64,000 nucleotides of DNA, taken from positions 1-64,000 of the forward strand of contig DASYNF010000033.1 of NCBI GenBank assembly GCA_036008685.1, in the 5' to 3' direction. The first letter of the stretch is position 1. Each line of letters begins with the position of its first letter. Made by a program: the position numbers and the translations under genes. Shown piece after piece: positions 55,269 to 63,905 of this stretch. The notes under the pieces were generated by a model. That model saw only the letters and a list, made by a program, of their open reading frames with translations. It made no database searches and was not told the origin of the DNA. This DNA comes from Actinomadura_C sp036008685. Lineage in GTDB: Bacteria > Actinomycetota > Actinomycetes > Streptosporangiales > Streptosporangiaceae.

Positions 55269-55811
55269 GTGAGCGAAAACGCCGGTCGGGATCCGGGCAT
55301 CCGGACGTTGCCCTCGGAGGTGTCCAACGTCGATTTCAGGCGGATCCACGCGATCCGCAAAGCGGCGCTCATCCTCCTGGTGGCTCTCGTGCTCGTGGGC
55401 CTCACCGGGTTTCTCGGGGTACGGGCGGGGACCGTCTCGGTCTCCGCAAACGGCTACGAGCTCCTGGTGAAGCACCCGTGGATCACCCGTGGCGGGGAGG
55501 ACGCCGACTGGAGCCTCGAGGTGACGCGGCGAGGAGGGTTCGACCGGCCGGTCACGATCGCCTACACCAGGGAATACCTCGACTTCTTCCAGGTCCAGGA
55601 CGTGTTCCCGGAGCCGGTCTCCGAGGTCAGCTCACCGCCCTATCTCTACTTCACCTTCGCCGTGCCGCCGGGCGAGGACCTGGACATCGCCTTCCCCGCG
55701 CAGGCGATCCCCAGCGTCACGGACGCCGGCCGGCACGGTGCGGAGGTGATCGTACTCGTCGACGGCAGGCCGATGGTGCGGGCGTCCTACAACACGTGGC
55801 TGGTGCCGTAG
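55269..55811 (+). CDS. Single-pass membrane protein, unknown function
   Basis: A 180-residue protein with a short cytoplasmic N-terminus, a basic stretch (RRIHAIRKA) and one helix (about 32-53, ALILLVALVLVGLTGFLGV). An outside domain of about 125 residues follows, rich in beta-strand patterns (VSVSANGYELLVKHPWITRGGEDADWSL in parts, PPYLYFTFAVPPGEDLDIAF). It has no Cys and no family I know. GTG 55269 is backed by GGAGG 5 bases upstream. Its stop overlaps the DUF421 gene start by one base, so the two are made together. Confidence 0.7.
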   Translation: MSENAGRDPGIRTLPSEVSNVDFRRIHAIRKAALILLVALVLVGLTGFLGVRAGTVSVSANGYELLVKHPWITRGGEDADWSLEVTRRGGFDRPVTIAYTREYLDFFQVQDVFPEPVSEVSSPPYLYFTFAVPPGEDLDIAFPAQAIPSVTDAGRHGAEVIVLVDGRPMVRASYNTWLVP

Positions 55812-56281
55812 TGGAGATCATCATCCGGGCGGCGGTCCTCTACCTGTTCCTGTTCGGCGTGACGCGGGCTCTCGGCAAGGCGCCCCTGGGACAGCTCAGC
55901 CCGTTCGAACTCGTGGCCCTGATCGTCATGGGCGAGCTGGTTCAGCCGGCGGTCATGCAGGACGACGAGTCCGTGGCCGGCGCGATGATGGGCGTCGCGA
56001 CCTTCGCGCTGCTGACCATCTTCCTGGCCTGGCTCCAGGACCGGTTCCCCCGCGCGCGCAAGATCATCGAGGGACAGCCGGTCATCGTCGTCCGCAACGG
56101 TGAGATGCAGCGGGAGGTGATGAAGCTGGAGCGCCTCACCGAGACCGAGCTCCTGCAGGCCGCGCGCGAGGCCGGCATCCGGGATCTCAGGGACGTCGAA
56201 CTCGCCGTCGCCGAGGTCAACGGGACGATCTCCTTCTTCACCGTGATCGAAGGCGAGTCCGCTCCGGATACGGCGCTCTGA
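55811..56281 (+). CDS. DUF421/YetF-family membrane protein
   Basis: A 156-residue member of the DUF421 family. The three N-terminal helices start with IIIRAAVLYLFLFGVTRALG, and the invariant LGQLSPFELVALIVMGELVQPAV block is present. The soluble C-terminal part (about 85-156) has the usual QPVIVVRNGEMQREVMKLERLTETELLQA layout (quoted in two pieces). YetF-like proteins are linked to spore coat or membrane processes in Bacillus, but their molecular role is unknown. It overlaps the upstream single-pass protein gene by one base (TAGTG). Confidence 0.85.
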   Translation: MEIIIRAAVLYLFLFGVTRALGKAPLGQLSPFELVALIVMGELVQPAVMQDDESVAGAMMGVATFALLTIFLAWLQDRFPRARKIIEGQPVIVVRNGEMQREVMKLERLTETELLQAAREAGIRDLRDVELAVAEVNGTISFFTVIEGESAPDTAL

Positions 56282-56314
56282 CCGGGCCGGTGCCCGTGGG
56301 CTCCGGCCACGACG

Positions 56315-56341
56315 GTACGTCTGTACGTGTGATGGACGTAC
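56315..56341. terminator. Inverted repeat between convergent genes
   Basis: GTACGTC / GACGTAC, 7 bp with a 13-base spacer, lies between the DUF421 gene and the convergent methyltransferase gene, 34 bases past the former's stop. A weak terminator candidate. Confidence 0.3.
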
Positions 56342-56344
56342 GGC

Positions 56345-56941
56345 TTATGGGCGTACGGCCCGGACCAGCGTGTCCACGGCACTCCGCGTGACACCGTCGA
56401 CGGTCACCGGCCGCAGAACCCGCTCGGCCCGCTCGACCACCATTGCCGGCAGGGCGCCGGTGATCCTGGCCGGTGTGTGGAGGATCCCGGGATCCTGTGG
56501 CCCGCCCACGCCTTCGGCGATGTTCGTCTGATCGTGTCCCACCACCAGGAGGACGCCGCCCGGACGCAGTGCGTTCGCGGCCCTGGTCAGCACGGTGCTC
56601 ATGGCCTCGAGGGGGAGGTGCAGGTAGGCGATCACCACGGCGTCGAAGGCCCGCTCGGGCGGGGCCCAGGACGCCAGATCGGCGACGACGTGGTCCAGGC
56701 CGAGCGACCTGGCATCGGCCAGCTCGCGAGCGCGTTGGACCGCGACCGGGGAGAAGTCCACGGCGGTGACGGTCCATCCCCGTTCCGCGAGCCAGAGCGC
56801 GTTGCGGCCCTCGCCCGAGGCCAGGTCCAGAGCGTCACCCGGGGGGAGTCCGCCGAGTTCCTCGGCGACGAAGCGGTTCGGCTCCACCGACCACAGCATG
56901 TCCTGTCCGGCGTAGCGGCGATCCCAGGCGGCTGCGTCCAT
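56345..56941 (-). CDS. Class I SAM-dependent methyltransferase (TehB/thiopurine-like size)
   Basis: A 198-residue protein. The N-terminus DAAAWDRRYAGQDMLWSVEPNRFV, quoted in part, and motif I LDLASGEGRNALWLAERGW are typical of small TehB-like methyltransferases. Motif II lies in TAVDFSPVAVQRA, and the substrate cap is short. ATG 56941 is favoured by GGGGGA 4 bases upstream over an earlier frame start. Substrate unknown. The gene uses TAA as stop, rare in this window. Confidence 0.8.
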   Translation of the reverse strand: MDAAAWDRRYAGQDMLWSVEPNRFVAEELGGLPPGDALDLASGEGRNALWLAERGWTVTAVDFSPVAVQRARELADARSLGLDHVVADLASWAPPERAFDAVVIAYLHLPLEAMSTVLTRAANALRPGGVLLVVGHDQTNIAEGVGGPQDPGILHTPARITGALPAMVVERAERVLRPVTVDGVTRSAVDTLVRAVRP

Positions 56942-57298
56942 GAATCCCCCACATCGTGCCTCGGTTCCATCGATACCGTACACACGCGGCCCGGCCGGCC
57001 GGGTGGGAACGCCGGGTGACCGGGCCAGACGACCCGCCCGGCCGACCATCATGATCTTGACCGGGTGCCTTCGGCTTCGCAGGGGGCATCGAGACCGGCG
57101 GCGACGCCGGGTCGGGCGGGAGCATCACCTGACCACGAGGGCCATGTCCCGGTGGCGGACGCCCTGCGACGGGGGCCCGCCGTCACGTGTCCCGCTTACC
57201 GGCAGGCCGGATCTATAGGCCCAGGACGCCGCGGGCGCCGGTGAACCCGACCGCGGACGGACTCGGACGCCCCGATTTCCCGCGGGAACGCCCGCGCG
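56942..57298. other. 357-base intergenic region, nothing convincing
   Basis: Between the methyltransferase start and the end of the hemerythrin gene, both on the minus strand. Open frames here lack third-position GC bias and ribosome-binding sites. It should hold the methyltransferase promoter and any hemerythrin terminator; no strong hairpin was seen. Confidence 0.5.
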
Positions 57299-57988
57299 TC
57301 ATCCGCCGTCGCGTGATCCGCCGTTCTGGGATCCGCCGTCGCGTGATCCGCCGTCCTGGGATCCGCCGTCCTGGGATCCGCCGTCCTGGGATCCGCCGTC
57401 GCGTGATCCGCCGTTCTGGGATCCGCCGTTCTGGGATCCGCCCTCGACGACCTGCCGGATGGTCTGGGCGAGCTCGTCCTTGCCCATGTCGGCGCGGTGC
57501 TTGATACCGAGCTCACGGGCCAGCTGGTAGAGCTCATCCCTCGACGGGCTCAACCGGCCGAGCGTCTTCTCGCGCCGCTCCATGAAGGCTTGGGCGAGCT
57601 CACTGAGCTTGTCCTTGCTGACGGACTCCCGAAGCTTGGGCAGAACCTGTTCCTCCTCCTGCCGGTTATGGGTTCTGACCGCCTCCACGAAGGGGCGCAG
57701 CTGCTCCTCGAACTCCTTGCTCTGGGGATCGGTCTGCTGGATCCGCTCCAGCATCTGCCAGGCCTCACGGTGCTCCTGGATCGACTGCTGTGCCCGCTCC
57801 TTGTCGCCGACCTCCTCGGCCAGCACGGGATAGACCCTTTCCTGCTCGGCCTCGGAGTGAGCGCCGTACATCGCCGCCGTCTCCTTGATGAGCAGCTTCC
57901 GGGCGGTCGGGTTCTGCTGTAGCCGGTCGAACATCTGGTCCATCTCGCGGTGATCCCTGGTGATCAGACTGATGACATCATCGGCCAT
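57299..57988 (-). CDS. Hemerythrin HHE protein with Rho_N-like domain and GGSxx repeat tail
   Basis: A 229-residue protein. The hemerythrin-like four-helix domain (1-140) has candidate diiron ligands H13, H44, E48, H73, H107 and E111/E112, spaced as in HHE proteins, which bind O2, NO or iron. A Rho_N/SAP-like segment follows at about 152-182 (LYQLARELGIKHRADMGKDEL). The tail (183-229) is nine copies of a five-residue unit GGSQN/GGSRD/GGSQD. ATG 57988 has a run of six G upstream, and a longer upstream frame is not coding-like. Rho_N-type segments suggest nucleic acid contact; an oxygen or NO stress role is plausible. Confidence 0.85.
   Translation of the reverse strand: MADDVISLITRDHREMDQMFDRLQQNPTARKLLIKETAAMYGAHSEAEQERVYPVLAEEVGDKERAQQSIQEHREAWQMLERIQQTDPQSKEFEEQLRPFVEAVRTHNRQEEEQVLPKLRESVSKDKLSELAQAFMERREKTLGRLSPSRDELYQLARELGIKHRADMGKDELAQTIRQVVEGGSQNGGSQNGGSRDGGSQDGGSQDGGSQDGGSRDGGSQNGGSRDGG
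57302..57442 (-). repeat. 15-bp tandem repeats encoding the GGSxx tail
   Basis: Nine tandem 15-bp units plus a partial, on the plus strand variants of GTCCTGGGATCCGCC, GTTCTGGGATCCGCC and GTCGCGTGATCCGCC. All are in frame in the hemerythrin gene. Variant order (Q-N, Q-N, R-D, Q-D x3, R-D, Q-N, R-D from the protein N-side) suggests unit duplication, so copy number may vary between strains. Confidence 0.9.
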
Positions 57989-58100
57989 GGTGTTCCCCCC
58001 TCTCAGGGGTGCGCCATGCCCGTATATGCGCAGGTCATGCCCATACGTGACGTAAAGGAAATTCGACCGGGCGGGGATCTGTCCCTGTGCTCTCGGTCGA

Positions 58101-58138
58101 TCAAGGGTCGTGGCGATCTGGAGTGCCACGACCCTTGA
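58101..58138 (-). terminator. 14-bp hairpin between P450 and hemerythrin genes
   Basis: TCAAGGGTCGTGGC pairs perfectly with its complement around a 10-nt loop. It lies 41 bases past the P450 stop and upstream of the hemerythrin start, so it ends the P450 transcript. Confidence 0.7.
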
Positions 58139-58179
58139 CCCGCACAGCCGGCTCGGGCCGAGCCGCTCGGAGCCGGAAC

Positions 58180-59388
58180 TCATGGCACGGGTGACCAGGT
58201 GAGGGGGAGTGACTCGACGCCGTAGATGCCTTCGACTCCTCCGAGCCGGGGAGATCCGGCGAGGGCCAGATCCGGGAGCCGGGGAGCCAGGAAGGTCAGC
58301 GCCTCCTCCAGCTCCGCGCGGGCCAGGTTGGCGCCGAGGCAGAAGTGGGCGCCGGCGCCGAACGTCAGCATGTGGCGGTCACGGTCGGCGGAGATGTCGA
58401 AGCGCTCACCCTCGCCGGCGCCCGGCTCGCGGTTGGCCCGTTCCGCGCAGATCGCCACGATCGTGCCGGCCGGGAAGACCACGCCGCGGTGCTCGACCTC
58501 CTCCACACAGATCCGGGCCGTGAACGGCGTGATCGGCTCGTACCGCAGCACCTCCTGGACGGCCTGGCCCACGAGCCCGGGATCGCGGGCCAGCAGCGCC
58601 CACTGGTCAGGATGCTCGGCGAAGAGCCGCAGCGCGTGCGCCAGCTGAGCCTGGGTGGTGTCGACCCCGCCCGCGAGCACGTTGAGCACCAGGTTGACGC
58701 ATTCGGCGTGCGACAGCCGCTGGCCCTCGTCCTCGGCGGCCAGGAGCGTGCTGACCAGATCATCCGCTGGATCGGCCCGGCGTTTGTCCAGCAGCGCCTC
58801 GACGTAGTCGTACACCTCCGCGACGGCGCGCTCCATGCCGGGGAGTTCGGCCGACAGAGATCGGATGTCGAACTGCCGCTGCACCCAGTTGGACCACTGG
58901 TGCAGCCTGGGTGCGTCCTCGAGGGGCGCTCCGAGCACCGCGGCGATGGTGAGAGAGGGGTATGGCTTGGCGACCGCCTCCACGAACTCGCAGGAGGTGG
59001 CGGTCTCGTCCCAGAGGCCATGGAGGAATCCGCGCATCGCGGGACGCCAGCGGTCCGCCGCTCGCGGGTTGAAGGCGGGGCCGACCAGCGCGCGCAACCG
59101 GCGATGCCGATCGCCGCTCTGGTTGAGGATGTTGGCGTCGATCTGCTCCCAGAGCCGCCCGGCCGTGATGCCGAAGATCTCCGCGATCTGGCGGCCGGGG
59201 AAGGCCGTCGCCCGGGACCGCAGGAAGAACTCGCCCGCCTCCCGATCGACGGCGATGTACGACAGCGGCCCCTGGGCGAGCCAGCCCCGCTCGGCCACCT
59301 CGGCGAGCCGCCGGTGATAGACCTCGCCGGTCAGGTCGGGCGCGGAGTAGTCGAAGACCGGGAGCTCCAGCTCCGTCACGAGGGCCAC
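58180..59388 (-). CDS. Cytochrome P450, canonical class
   Basis: A 402-residue soluble bacterial P450. The haem-binding FGAGAHFCLG has Cys350, ExxR is E279-VL-R282, and the I-helix oxygen-binding motif is AGGVDTT at 239-245. All essential residues are present, in contrast to the conservon P450 in this window. Substrate unknown; no ferredoxin or biosynthetic gene is adjacent. GTG 59388 is fixed by GGGAG 6 bases upstream; the open frame extends further without support. It ends at a strong hairpin. Confidence 0.87.
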   Translation of the reverse strand: MALVTELELPVFDYSAPDLTGEVYHRRLAEVAERGWLAQGPLSYIAVDREAGEFFLRSRATAFPGRQIAEIFGITAGRLWEQIDANILNQSGDRHRRLRALVGPAFNPRAADRWRPAMRGFLHGLWDETATSCEFVEAVAKPYPSLTIAAVLGAPLEDAPRLHQWSNWVQRQFDIRSLSAELPGMERAVAEVYDYVEALLDKRRADPADDLVSTLLAAEDEGQRLSHAECVNLVLNVLAGGVDTTQAQLAHALRLFAEHPDQWALLARDPGLVGQAVQEVLRYEPITPFTARICVEEVEHRGVVFPAGTIVAICAERANREPGAGEGERFDISADRDRHMLTFGAGAHFCLGANLARAELEEALTFLAPRLPDLALAGSPRLGGVEGIYGVESLPLTWSPVP

Positions 59389-59563
59389 AGCGTCTCCCAA
59401 GGCTAGGGTCGCGGCGCCGCGATCGCTCACGGGGCCGCCCGGCCTCACAGGCTGAAGCCGCCACCGGAACCGTACCGGCGCAGGATCTTGACGCCTATGG
59501 TCCGTACCGCAGTGCCGGCCGTGCACGGGTCCGATCAGGAAGACCGGGCATGACCTCACGTCC

Positions 59564-59599
59564 GAAGGCTCCGGACGCCGCACGGCGTCCGGGGCCTTC
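59564..59599 (-). terminator. 16-bp hairpin after the large secreted-protein gene
   Basis: GAAGGCTCCGGACGCC pairs with GGCGTCCGGGGCCTTC with one mismatch over a 4-nt loop, 55 bases past the stop codon. This is one of the strongest terminators in the window. Confidence 0.7.
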
Positions 59600-59654
59600 C
59601 CGTGTGAAGACGGTCCCCGCGGAGGCCACGGGCAGCGTCATGGGAGACGTACGG

Positions 59655-62141
59655 CTAACGGGTGAGGACGCAGAGCAGAGAGCAGGCGGTCGCGGATGAG
59701 GGCTTCGTGACCGTTCGCGGTGTGCCGGGGGGTGCGTTCGCGGGTGTGAAGGACGCGGTCACGGTGTTCTTCAGTGGCAGGACCAGCAGGTACGTGGAGC
59801 AGTAGACCTGTCTGCTCTCGTTCGCCCGCAGGTCGAATGTGCCCGCGGCGCTCTCGCAGGACGGAGCGACATGGTCGTCCAGCGTCACGTTCGCGGCGTC
59901 GACAGGTCCGGCGTTGGTCACGGTTATCCGCCAGTAGGCGGTGCCGAGCAGGCCGAGCAGCCCCGTGGGACTGGTTTTGGCCCAGGGCCCCTTACCTCCG
60001 GGGCCGCAGTGGCCGGCGTGCGCCGACCCGCAGATCTCCTTGTTCACAGTGACCTTGGGACTGCAGCCGGAGCCAGGAGCGACCGGCAGATCGACCGTGT
60101 TGGAGGTGAGGTCGCCGGTGACGTCCGACCCCTTGGCGGTGTTGGACACCCCGGTGACCGTGCAGGTGTCGCTGATCTTCGTTTGGAAGCAGACCTGCGG
60201 AGAGTCGCCCAGGTAGCTGACGACCAGACTCGGGCGGTTGTCGCCGGAAAAGTCGCTGCCGTTCTTCAGCACCAGGTGGGTCTCCACCTTGATGGCCGGA
60301 TGAGCGCCGGCCGAGATCCCGGACAGATCGACGGTCCCGTCCGGGGCGAAACCCGGGGTCGCGATCGTGGCCCCGCCAGGGTCGCTGACCGACACCGTGG
60401 AGGCGACCAGATCGACATTGGTCACGTCGATGTTCTCCAGCCGCGCGTTCTGGTAGCCCTGCACGTGCCCGGTGCCGCCATCACAGTAGAACGACGACGG
60501 CTTCAGCGTCACCGCCGCCCCGCTGCGCACGCAGGGGGACTTGCCATTGGCGGGATCGAAGGCGAAGAGCACCCCGGCGTCACCGAGTCCCAGCATGCAC
60601 TCGGTCGTCGCGTCGTAGGCGTAGCCGTAGTCGCGTGTGGCACCGCCGTTCACGCCGGGATGCGTGGCCGGAGCCGGGAACCCGGCGCAGGGAGCGGCGG
60701 CGGTCCAGTCGTAGCAGACCGTCGCCCCCGCAACGTTCCCTCCCCAGATCGGGAAGTAGCTGTGCGTATGCCCGTCTGCCCCACGGAAGGTCTCGGGGTT
60801 GAACGTCAGCAGAGCCCCGGGCAGAGAGCCGAACCCGGACGGTGCCGCGAGCGATGAGCCATCGACCGCATAGCACTTTGTCTGCGGCGCGCTGCCCCCG
60901 GTGGTGGTGGCGCACACCCCTACCGCGTCGCCCGCGGTGTTGTACGCGGGGTAGGCGTTGTAGGTGTAGTAGCCGGCGGCCGCGATGGCGAGTGGCGTGC
61001 TCCAGCCGGCACAGGACCCGTGGGTGCCGGGGTCGAAGCAGCCGAGCGCCGGCGGATGGGACCCGCTGGAGGAGTTCAGCGGTGAGGACGAGGCGAAGAC
61101 CTTGCCGCCGGCGACGGCCATCGCCCCCAGGAAGTCGTTGTGGCCCGCGCCCGGCTGGTCGTTGTCGGCCGGGACGATGGGGGCGTAGGGCTGTCCGGCA
61201 CACGGAGTGCGGGAGGCCATGGAGAGGCACACCACCTGGCCGGTGGTGGCGACCCCGTACAGGTCCCCGCCGGCCCTCACCAGCCCGGCGAGGCCGTTGA
61301 CGCTCGACGGTGAGCCGCCTCTGCTCGTCAGGGGAAAGAACCCGCAGTTGGCACGTGCTCCCAGGTCGAGGCAGCCCACCCCGACCGCCTGGCCGGTGAC
61401 CGCCGCGTAGTAGACCACGCCGGGCCGGTCGGGGTCGAAGACGTACTGCGGGGTCAGCGTGGTCGCGATGTCGGCCGTGGACCCCGACCCGAGCGGGCCC
61501 GGGGTGATGTTCAACGGCTTGGGCCATGGCCCGCCGGAGCACAACTGCCCGGTGGTCAGATCGGTGCATACGAGCACCGGGGCCGGGACCCTGGAGTGGT
61601 GATAGGTGTTCCAGGCTTCGACCCTGCCCGCCGCGCGATACAGGATCGGGCTGAAGCCGTCCCCACCGGTCGGGGTGTTGACCGACCGCAACGGCGGCAG
61701 CAGCGCCGCTCCGAGGTTCGTGCCCCCCTGACGCGCGGAGGGGTTGCTCGCCCGCACCGCCGTCGTGGCACCGCCGGTATCGCCGTCCTGGAACGTGGTC
61801 CCGTCCGTCGACCATGACGGGGTCCATCCCGGCGGGACCTTGAGGGAGCCGGGCTCGTACGTCTGTGCGCTCGAAGCCCCGTTGATCGGGTCGGTGATGG
61901 TCGCCGGCGCCGGGCCGGCGGAGCCGTTGCCGGTGTGTTCGACGACCCAGTTGATCACATCGCCGTGACCGGCCGGGCCGGCACCCGGATGGGTCACGTT
62001 CTGTGCGCTCTTCTTCAGGACCGACGCCTCGGCCGCGGGCGCGGCCGTGCTGGACATCCCGATCATTGCTCCGGCGAGGAGCAGGCCGGCGGTCGTTAAT
62101 GACAACGTCCGCACAGCGCCCGAGTGAATGGCTCTCCGCAT
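59655..62141 (-). CDS. Large secreted protein with DUF11-like ends and a Cys-paired repeat core
   Basis: An 828-residue exported protein. The signal peptide (TLSLTTAGLLLAGAMIGMSS) is followed by a DUF11/isopeptide-like beta domain (about 35-110, WVVEHTGNGSAGPAPATI). The central region (about 150-520) repeats a unit with a Cys near the start and another about 9-11 residues later (CTDLTTGQLC, CLDLGARANC, CLSMASRTPC, CFDPGTHGSC), like blades of a propeller. The C-terminal part returns to DUF11-like beta domains (YWRITVTNAGPVDAANVTLDD) with Cys pairs. It has no LPxTG or membrane anchor. ATG 62141 is preferred (AAAGAG upstream, start of the signal peptide); ATG 62165 is possible. Likely a surface or aerial-hypha protein; function unknown. 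Confidence 0.75.
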   Translation of the reverse strand: MRRAIHSGAVRTLSLTTAGLLLAGAMIGMSSTAAPAAEASVLKKSAQNVTHPGAGPAGHGDVINWVVEHTGNGSAGPAPATITDPINGASSAQTYEPGSLKVPPGWTPSWSTDGTTFQDGDTGGATTAVRASNPSARQGGTNLGAALLPPLRSVNTPTGGDGFSPILYRAAGRVEAWNTYHHSRVPAPVLVCTDLTTGQLCSGGPWPKPLNITPGPLGSGSTADIATTLTPQYVFDPDRPGVVYYAAVTGQAVGVGCLDLGARANCGFFPLTSRGGSPSSVNGLAGLVRAGGDLYGVATTGQVVCLSMASRTPCAGQPYAPIVPADNDQPGAGHNDFLGAMAVAGGKVFASSSPLNSSSGSHPPALGCFDPGTHGSCAGWSTPLAIAAAGYYTYNAYPAYNTAGDAVGVCATTTGGSAPQTKCYAVDGSSLAAPSGFGSLPGALLTFNPETFRGADGHTHSYFPIWGGNVAGATVCYDWTAAAPCAGFPAPATHPGVNGGATRDYGYAYDATTECMLGLGDAGVLFAFDPANGKSPCVRSGAAVTLKPSSFYCDGGTGHVQGYQNARLENIDVTNVDLVASTVSVSDPGGATIATPGFAPDGTVDLSGISAGAHPAIKVETHLVLKNGSDFSGDNRPSLVVSYLGDSPQVCFQTKISDTCTVTGVSNTAKGSDVTGDLTSNTVDLPVAPGSGCSPKVTVNKEICGSAHAGHCGPGGKGPWAKTSPTGLLGLLGTAYWRITVTNAGPVDAANVTLDDHVAPSCESAAGTFDLRANESRQVYCSTYLLVLPLKNTVTASFTPANAPPGTPRTVTKPSSATACSLLCVLTR

Positions 62142-62547
62142 TTGCAGCTCTTTCTTTTCTCTCATGGCGGGGATCCGCCCATGAACCGAACAAGGACCAC
62201 CTGATCGCTGCGGTTGTTCAACGCCGGAAGGCGCAGGTAGCCCCCTGTTCCGCCTGCGGTGACCCAAAGACCCGGCCCCTTCGCCCCGTATTCGGATCCG
62301 GCCGAAATTCGTAAAGAGCCAAAATAGGATGTGCAGGCATTCCGGGACTTTAAGGAAATGTCCTGCCTTGGGGACTATCCATGAAGGACAGGTTCCCCTT
62401 CCCCGCACCTGGCCGACGGTCCGGCGGCGAGCGTAAGGCCTGGTCACTCGCCCGATCGGCCGTGGTGACCGCGCCGCGCCGGTGGGCCCCGCCATGGCCG
62501 TGAGCGGTCACCTGACCGATAGTGGTAACTCCGGAGGGCGCACGGAC
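62142..62547. other. 406-base upstream region, no gene
   Basis: Promoter and leader of the secreted-protein gene on the minus strand. The stretch 62295-62400 is AT-richer and holds an imperfect inverted repeat (GGCATTCC, then GGAAATGTCC) at about 62336-62367. No coding-like frame. Confidence 0.45.
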
Positions 62548-62721
62548 GTGCTATGGAGTTCACGGCCGCATCCCCCAACGGTCGCGTCATCCGCGGGTTC
62601 CCTGCCGGCCGCGGACGTGCGGACCTACTTCCTGCTGATGGGCCTGTTCGTCTTCCTGTGCGTCCCACTCATCGTGCGCGGATCCGCCGTACCGGCGTGG
62701 GCGGCCGGGGTGCGCGTGTGA
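62548..62721 (+). CDS. Possible small single-pass membrane protein
   Basis: A 57-residue frame from GTG with GGAGGG about 9 bases upstream. It ends with one hydrophobic stretch (YFLLMGLFVFLCVPLIV) and a short tail. No family recognised. Codon bias is moderate. It could be real or chance; the ribosome-binding site and the hydrophobic segment are the only support. Confidence 0.3.
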   Translation: MLWSSRPHPPTVASSAGSLPAADVRTYFLLMGLFVFLCVPLIVRGSAVPAWAAGVRV

Positions 62722-62886
62722 TGCGCTCCCTGGTCGGGTACGCGGCCGGCGCGACATGGAGCCTCGATGAAGAGTCGAAACGGCAACGAGGAATGGAAAA
62801 GGGCCCGGATGGCATTTCTGGCCGATCCGGGCTTCCTGGTCGAGATCGCCGACGATGACAGGGGATCCGGTCGTACAGAAGCGAAA

Positions 62887-62923
62887 CCCCGGATGAGCGG
62901 GCGTGTCCGCCGCTCATCCGGGG
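62887..62923 (-). terminator. 14-bp hairpin after the DUF347-type gene
   Basis: CCCCGGATGAGCGG pairs perfectly with CCGCTCATCCGGGG over a 9-nt loop, about 70 bases past the stop of the minus-strand membrane-protein gene. Confidence 0.65.
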
Positions 62924-62990
62924 CCTACGGATCAAGGTCCGGCGCACCGGGAGGCCGAAGTCGCGAGATGACCGTCCCGCGACCCCCCGC

Positions 62991-63800
62991 TCAGCGCACG
63001 GCTTCGGGCTCGGGAGCCGTCGCGTCCTTCTTGGTGACGGAGAGGTAGATGACGACGACCAGGATCGTGATGAGGAAGAGCGCGCTCGTGACGACCGTCC
63101 CCAGACCGAGGCCACCGTCACCGTGAGCCTGCGAGAGGTAGTCGCCGAGCGAGGCGCCGAGCGGGCGGGTCAGGATGTAGGCGATCCAGAAGGCCAGGAC
63201 CGCGTTGAGCTTGAGGACGGTATGGGCCAGGGCGACGATCGCGATGAGTGCCGCGAATATGACCGCCGACAGCCAGTAGCCCAGGTTCACCTTCTCCGCC
63301 GTCAGGTCACCGGCCGCGGTGCCCAGGGCGAAGGTGAACAGGATGGCCAGCCAGTAGAAGCCTTCCCGCCGGGTCGTGTAGATCGTGTGAATGGACAGGG
63401 TCTTCTCACTCGCGAACCACGCCGCGAAGGTCACCGCGAGAGCGACGGCGAAGATGACGGTGGTCGACTCCAGGGCGATGCCGAAGTTGTCCGTCAGGTT
63501 GTCGGTGATCAACGTGCCGACGACACTGATCAGAACCACCGAGAGCCAGTAGGCCCCGGGCACGTACTTCCTGGTCCTGAACTGGAAGATCAGCGAAATG
63601 ATCAGAAGGACACCCATGATGCCGGTCGTGCCGGTCAAGCCCAGGTGCAGGTTCGTGTTGAGGAAGTCCGCCGCGGTCTCGCCGACCGTGGTGGCCAAGA
63701 TCTTGATGACCCAGAAGAAGATGGTGACTTCAGGGACCTTGTTCAACATCTGGCGGCGGCCTGGGGCGGCGGTCGTCTCCCGCTGCGCGTTCATGGTCAT
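62991..63800 (-). CDS. COG4705/DUF347-type membrane protein with four internal repeats
   Basis: A 269-residue protein with about eight helices. Four repeat units each contain a Gly-x-acidic motif near the end of a helix: TVGETAADFL, TLITDNLTDN, GTAAGDLTAE and PLGASLGDYL. The opening NKVPEVTIFFWVIKILATT is the family signature. The regular acidic residues inside helices suggest a cation transport path, but function is unknown. ATG 63800 is chosen over a TTG at 63830; ATG 63794 is possible. It ends at a strong hairpin and appears monocistronic. Confidence 0.8.
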   Translation of the reverse strand: MTMNAQRETTAAPGRRQMLNKVPEVTIFFWVIKILATTVGETAADFLNTNLHLGLTGTTGIMGVLLIISLIFQFRTRKYVPGAYWLSVVLISVVGTLITDNLTDNFGIALESTTVIFAVALAVTFAAWFASEKTLSIHTIYTTRREGFYWLAILFTFALGTAAGDLTAEKVNLGYWLSAVIFAALIAIVALAHTVLKLNAVLAFWIAYILTRPLGASLGDYLSQAHGDGGLGLGTVVTSALFLITILVVVIYLSVTKKDATAPEPEAVR

Positions 63801-63905
63801 GTGGCGCGAGTGTTCCAGGGACAACCTCAACGCCAGGCTAACGTCAGGGCAGGCCCGCGCTTACCTGGTGCCAGGGAGCCGGCCAGAGTCGTGTCCGAGG
63901 TCGGG

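Noticed and set aside
62767..63048. 93-codon plus-strand frame (MKSRNGNEEW start)
   Set aside because: It runs through a strong terminator hairpin and into the antisense of the DUF347-type gene, and has no ribosome-binding site.
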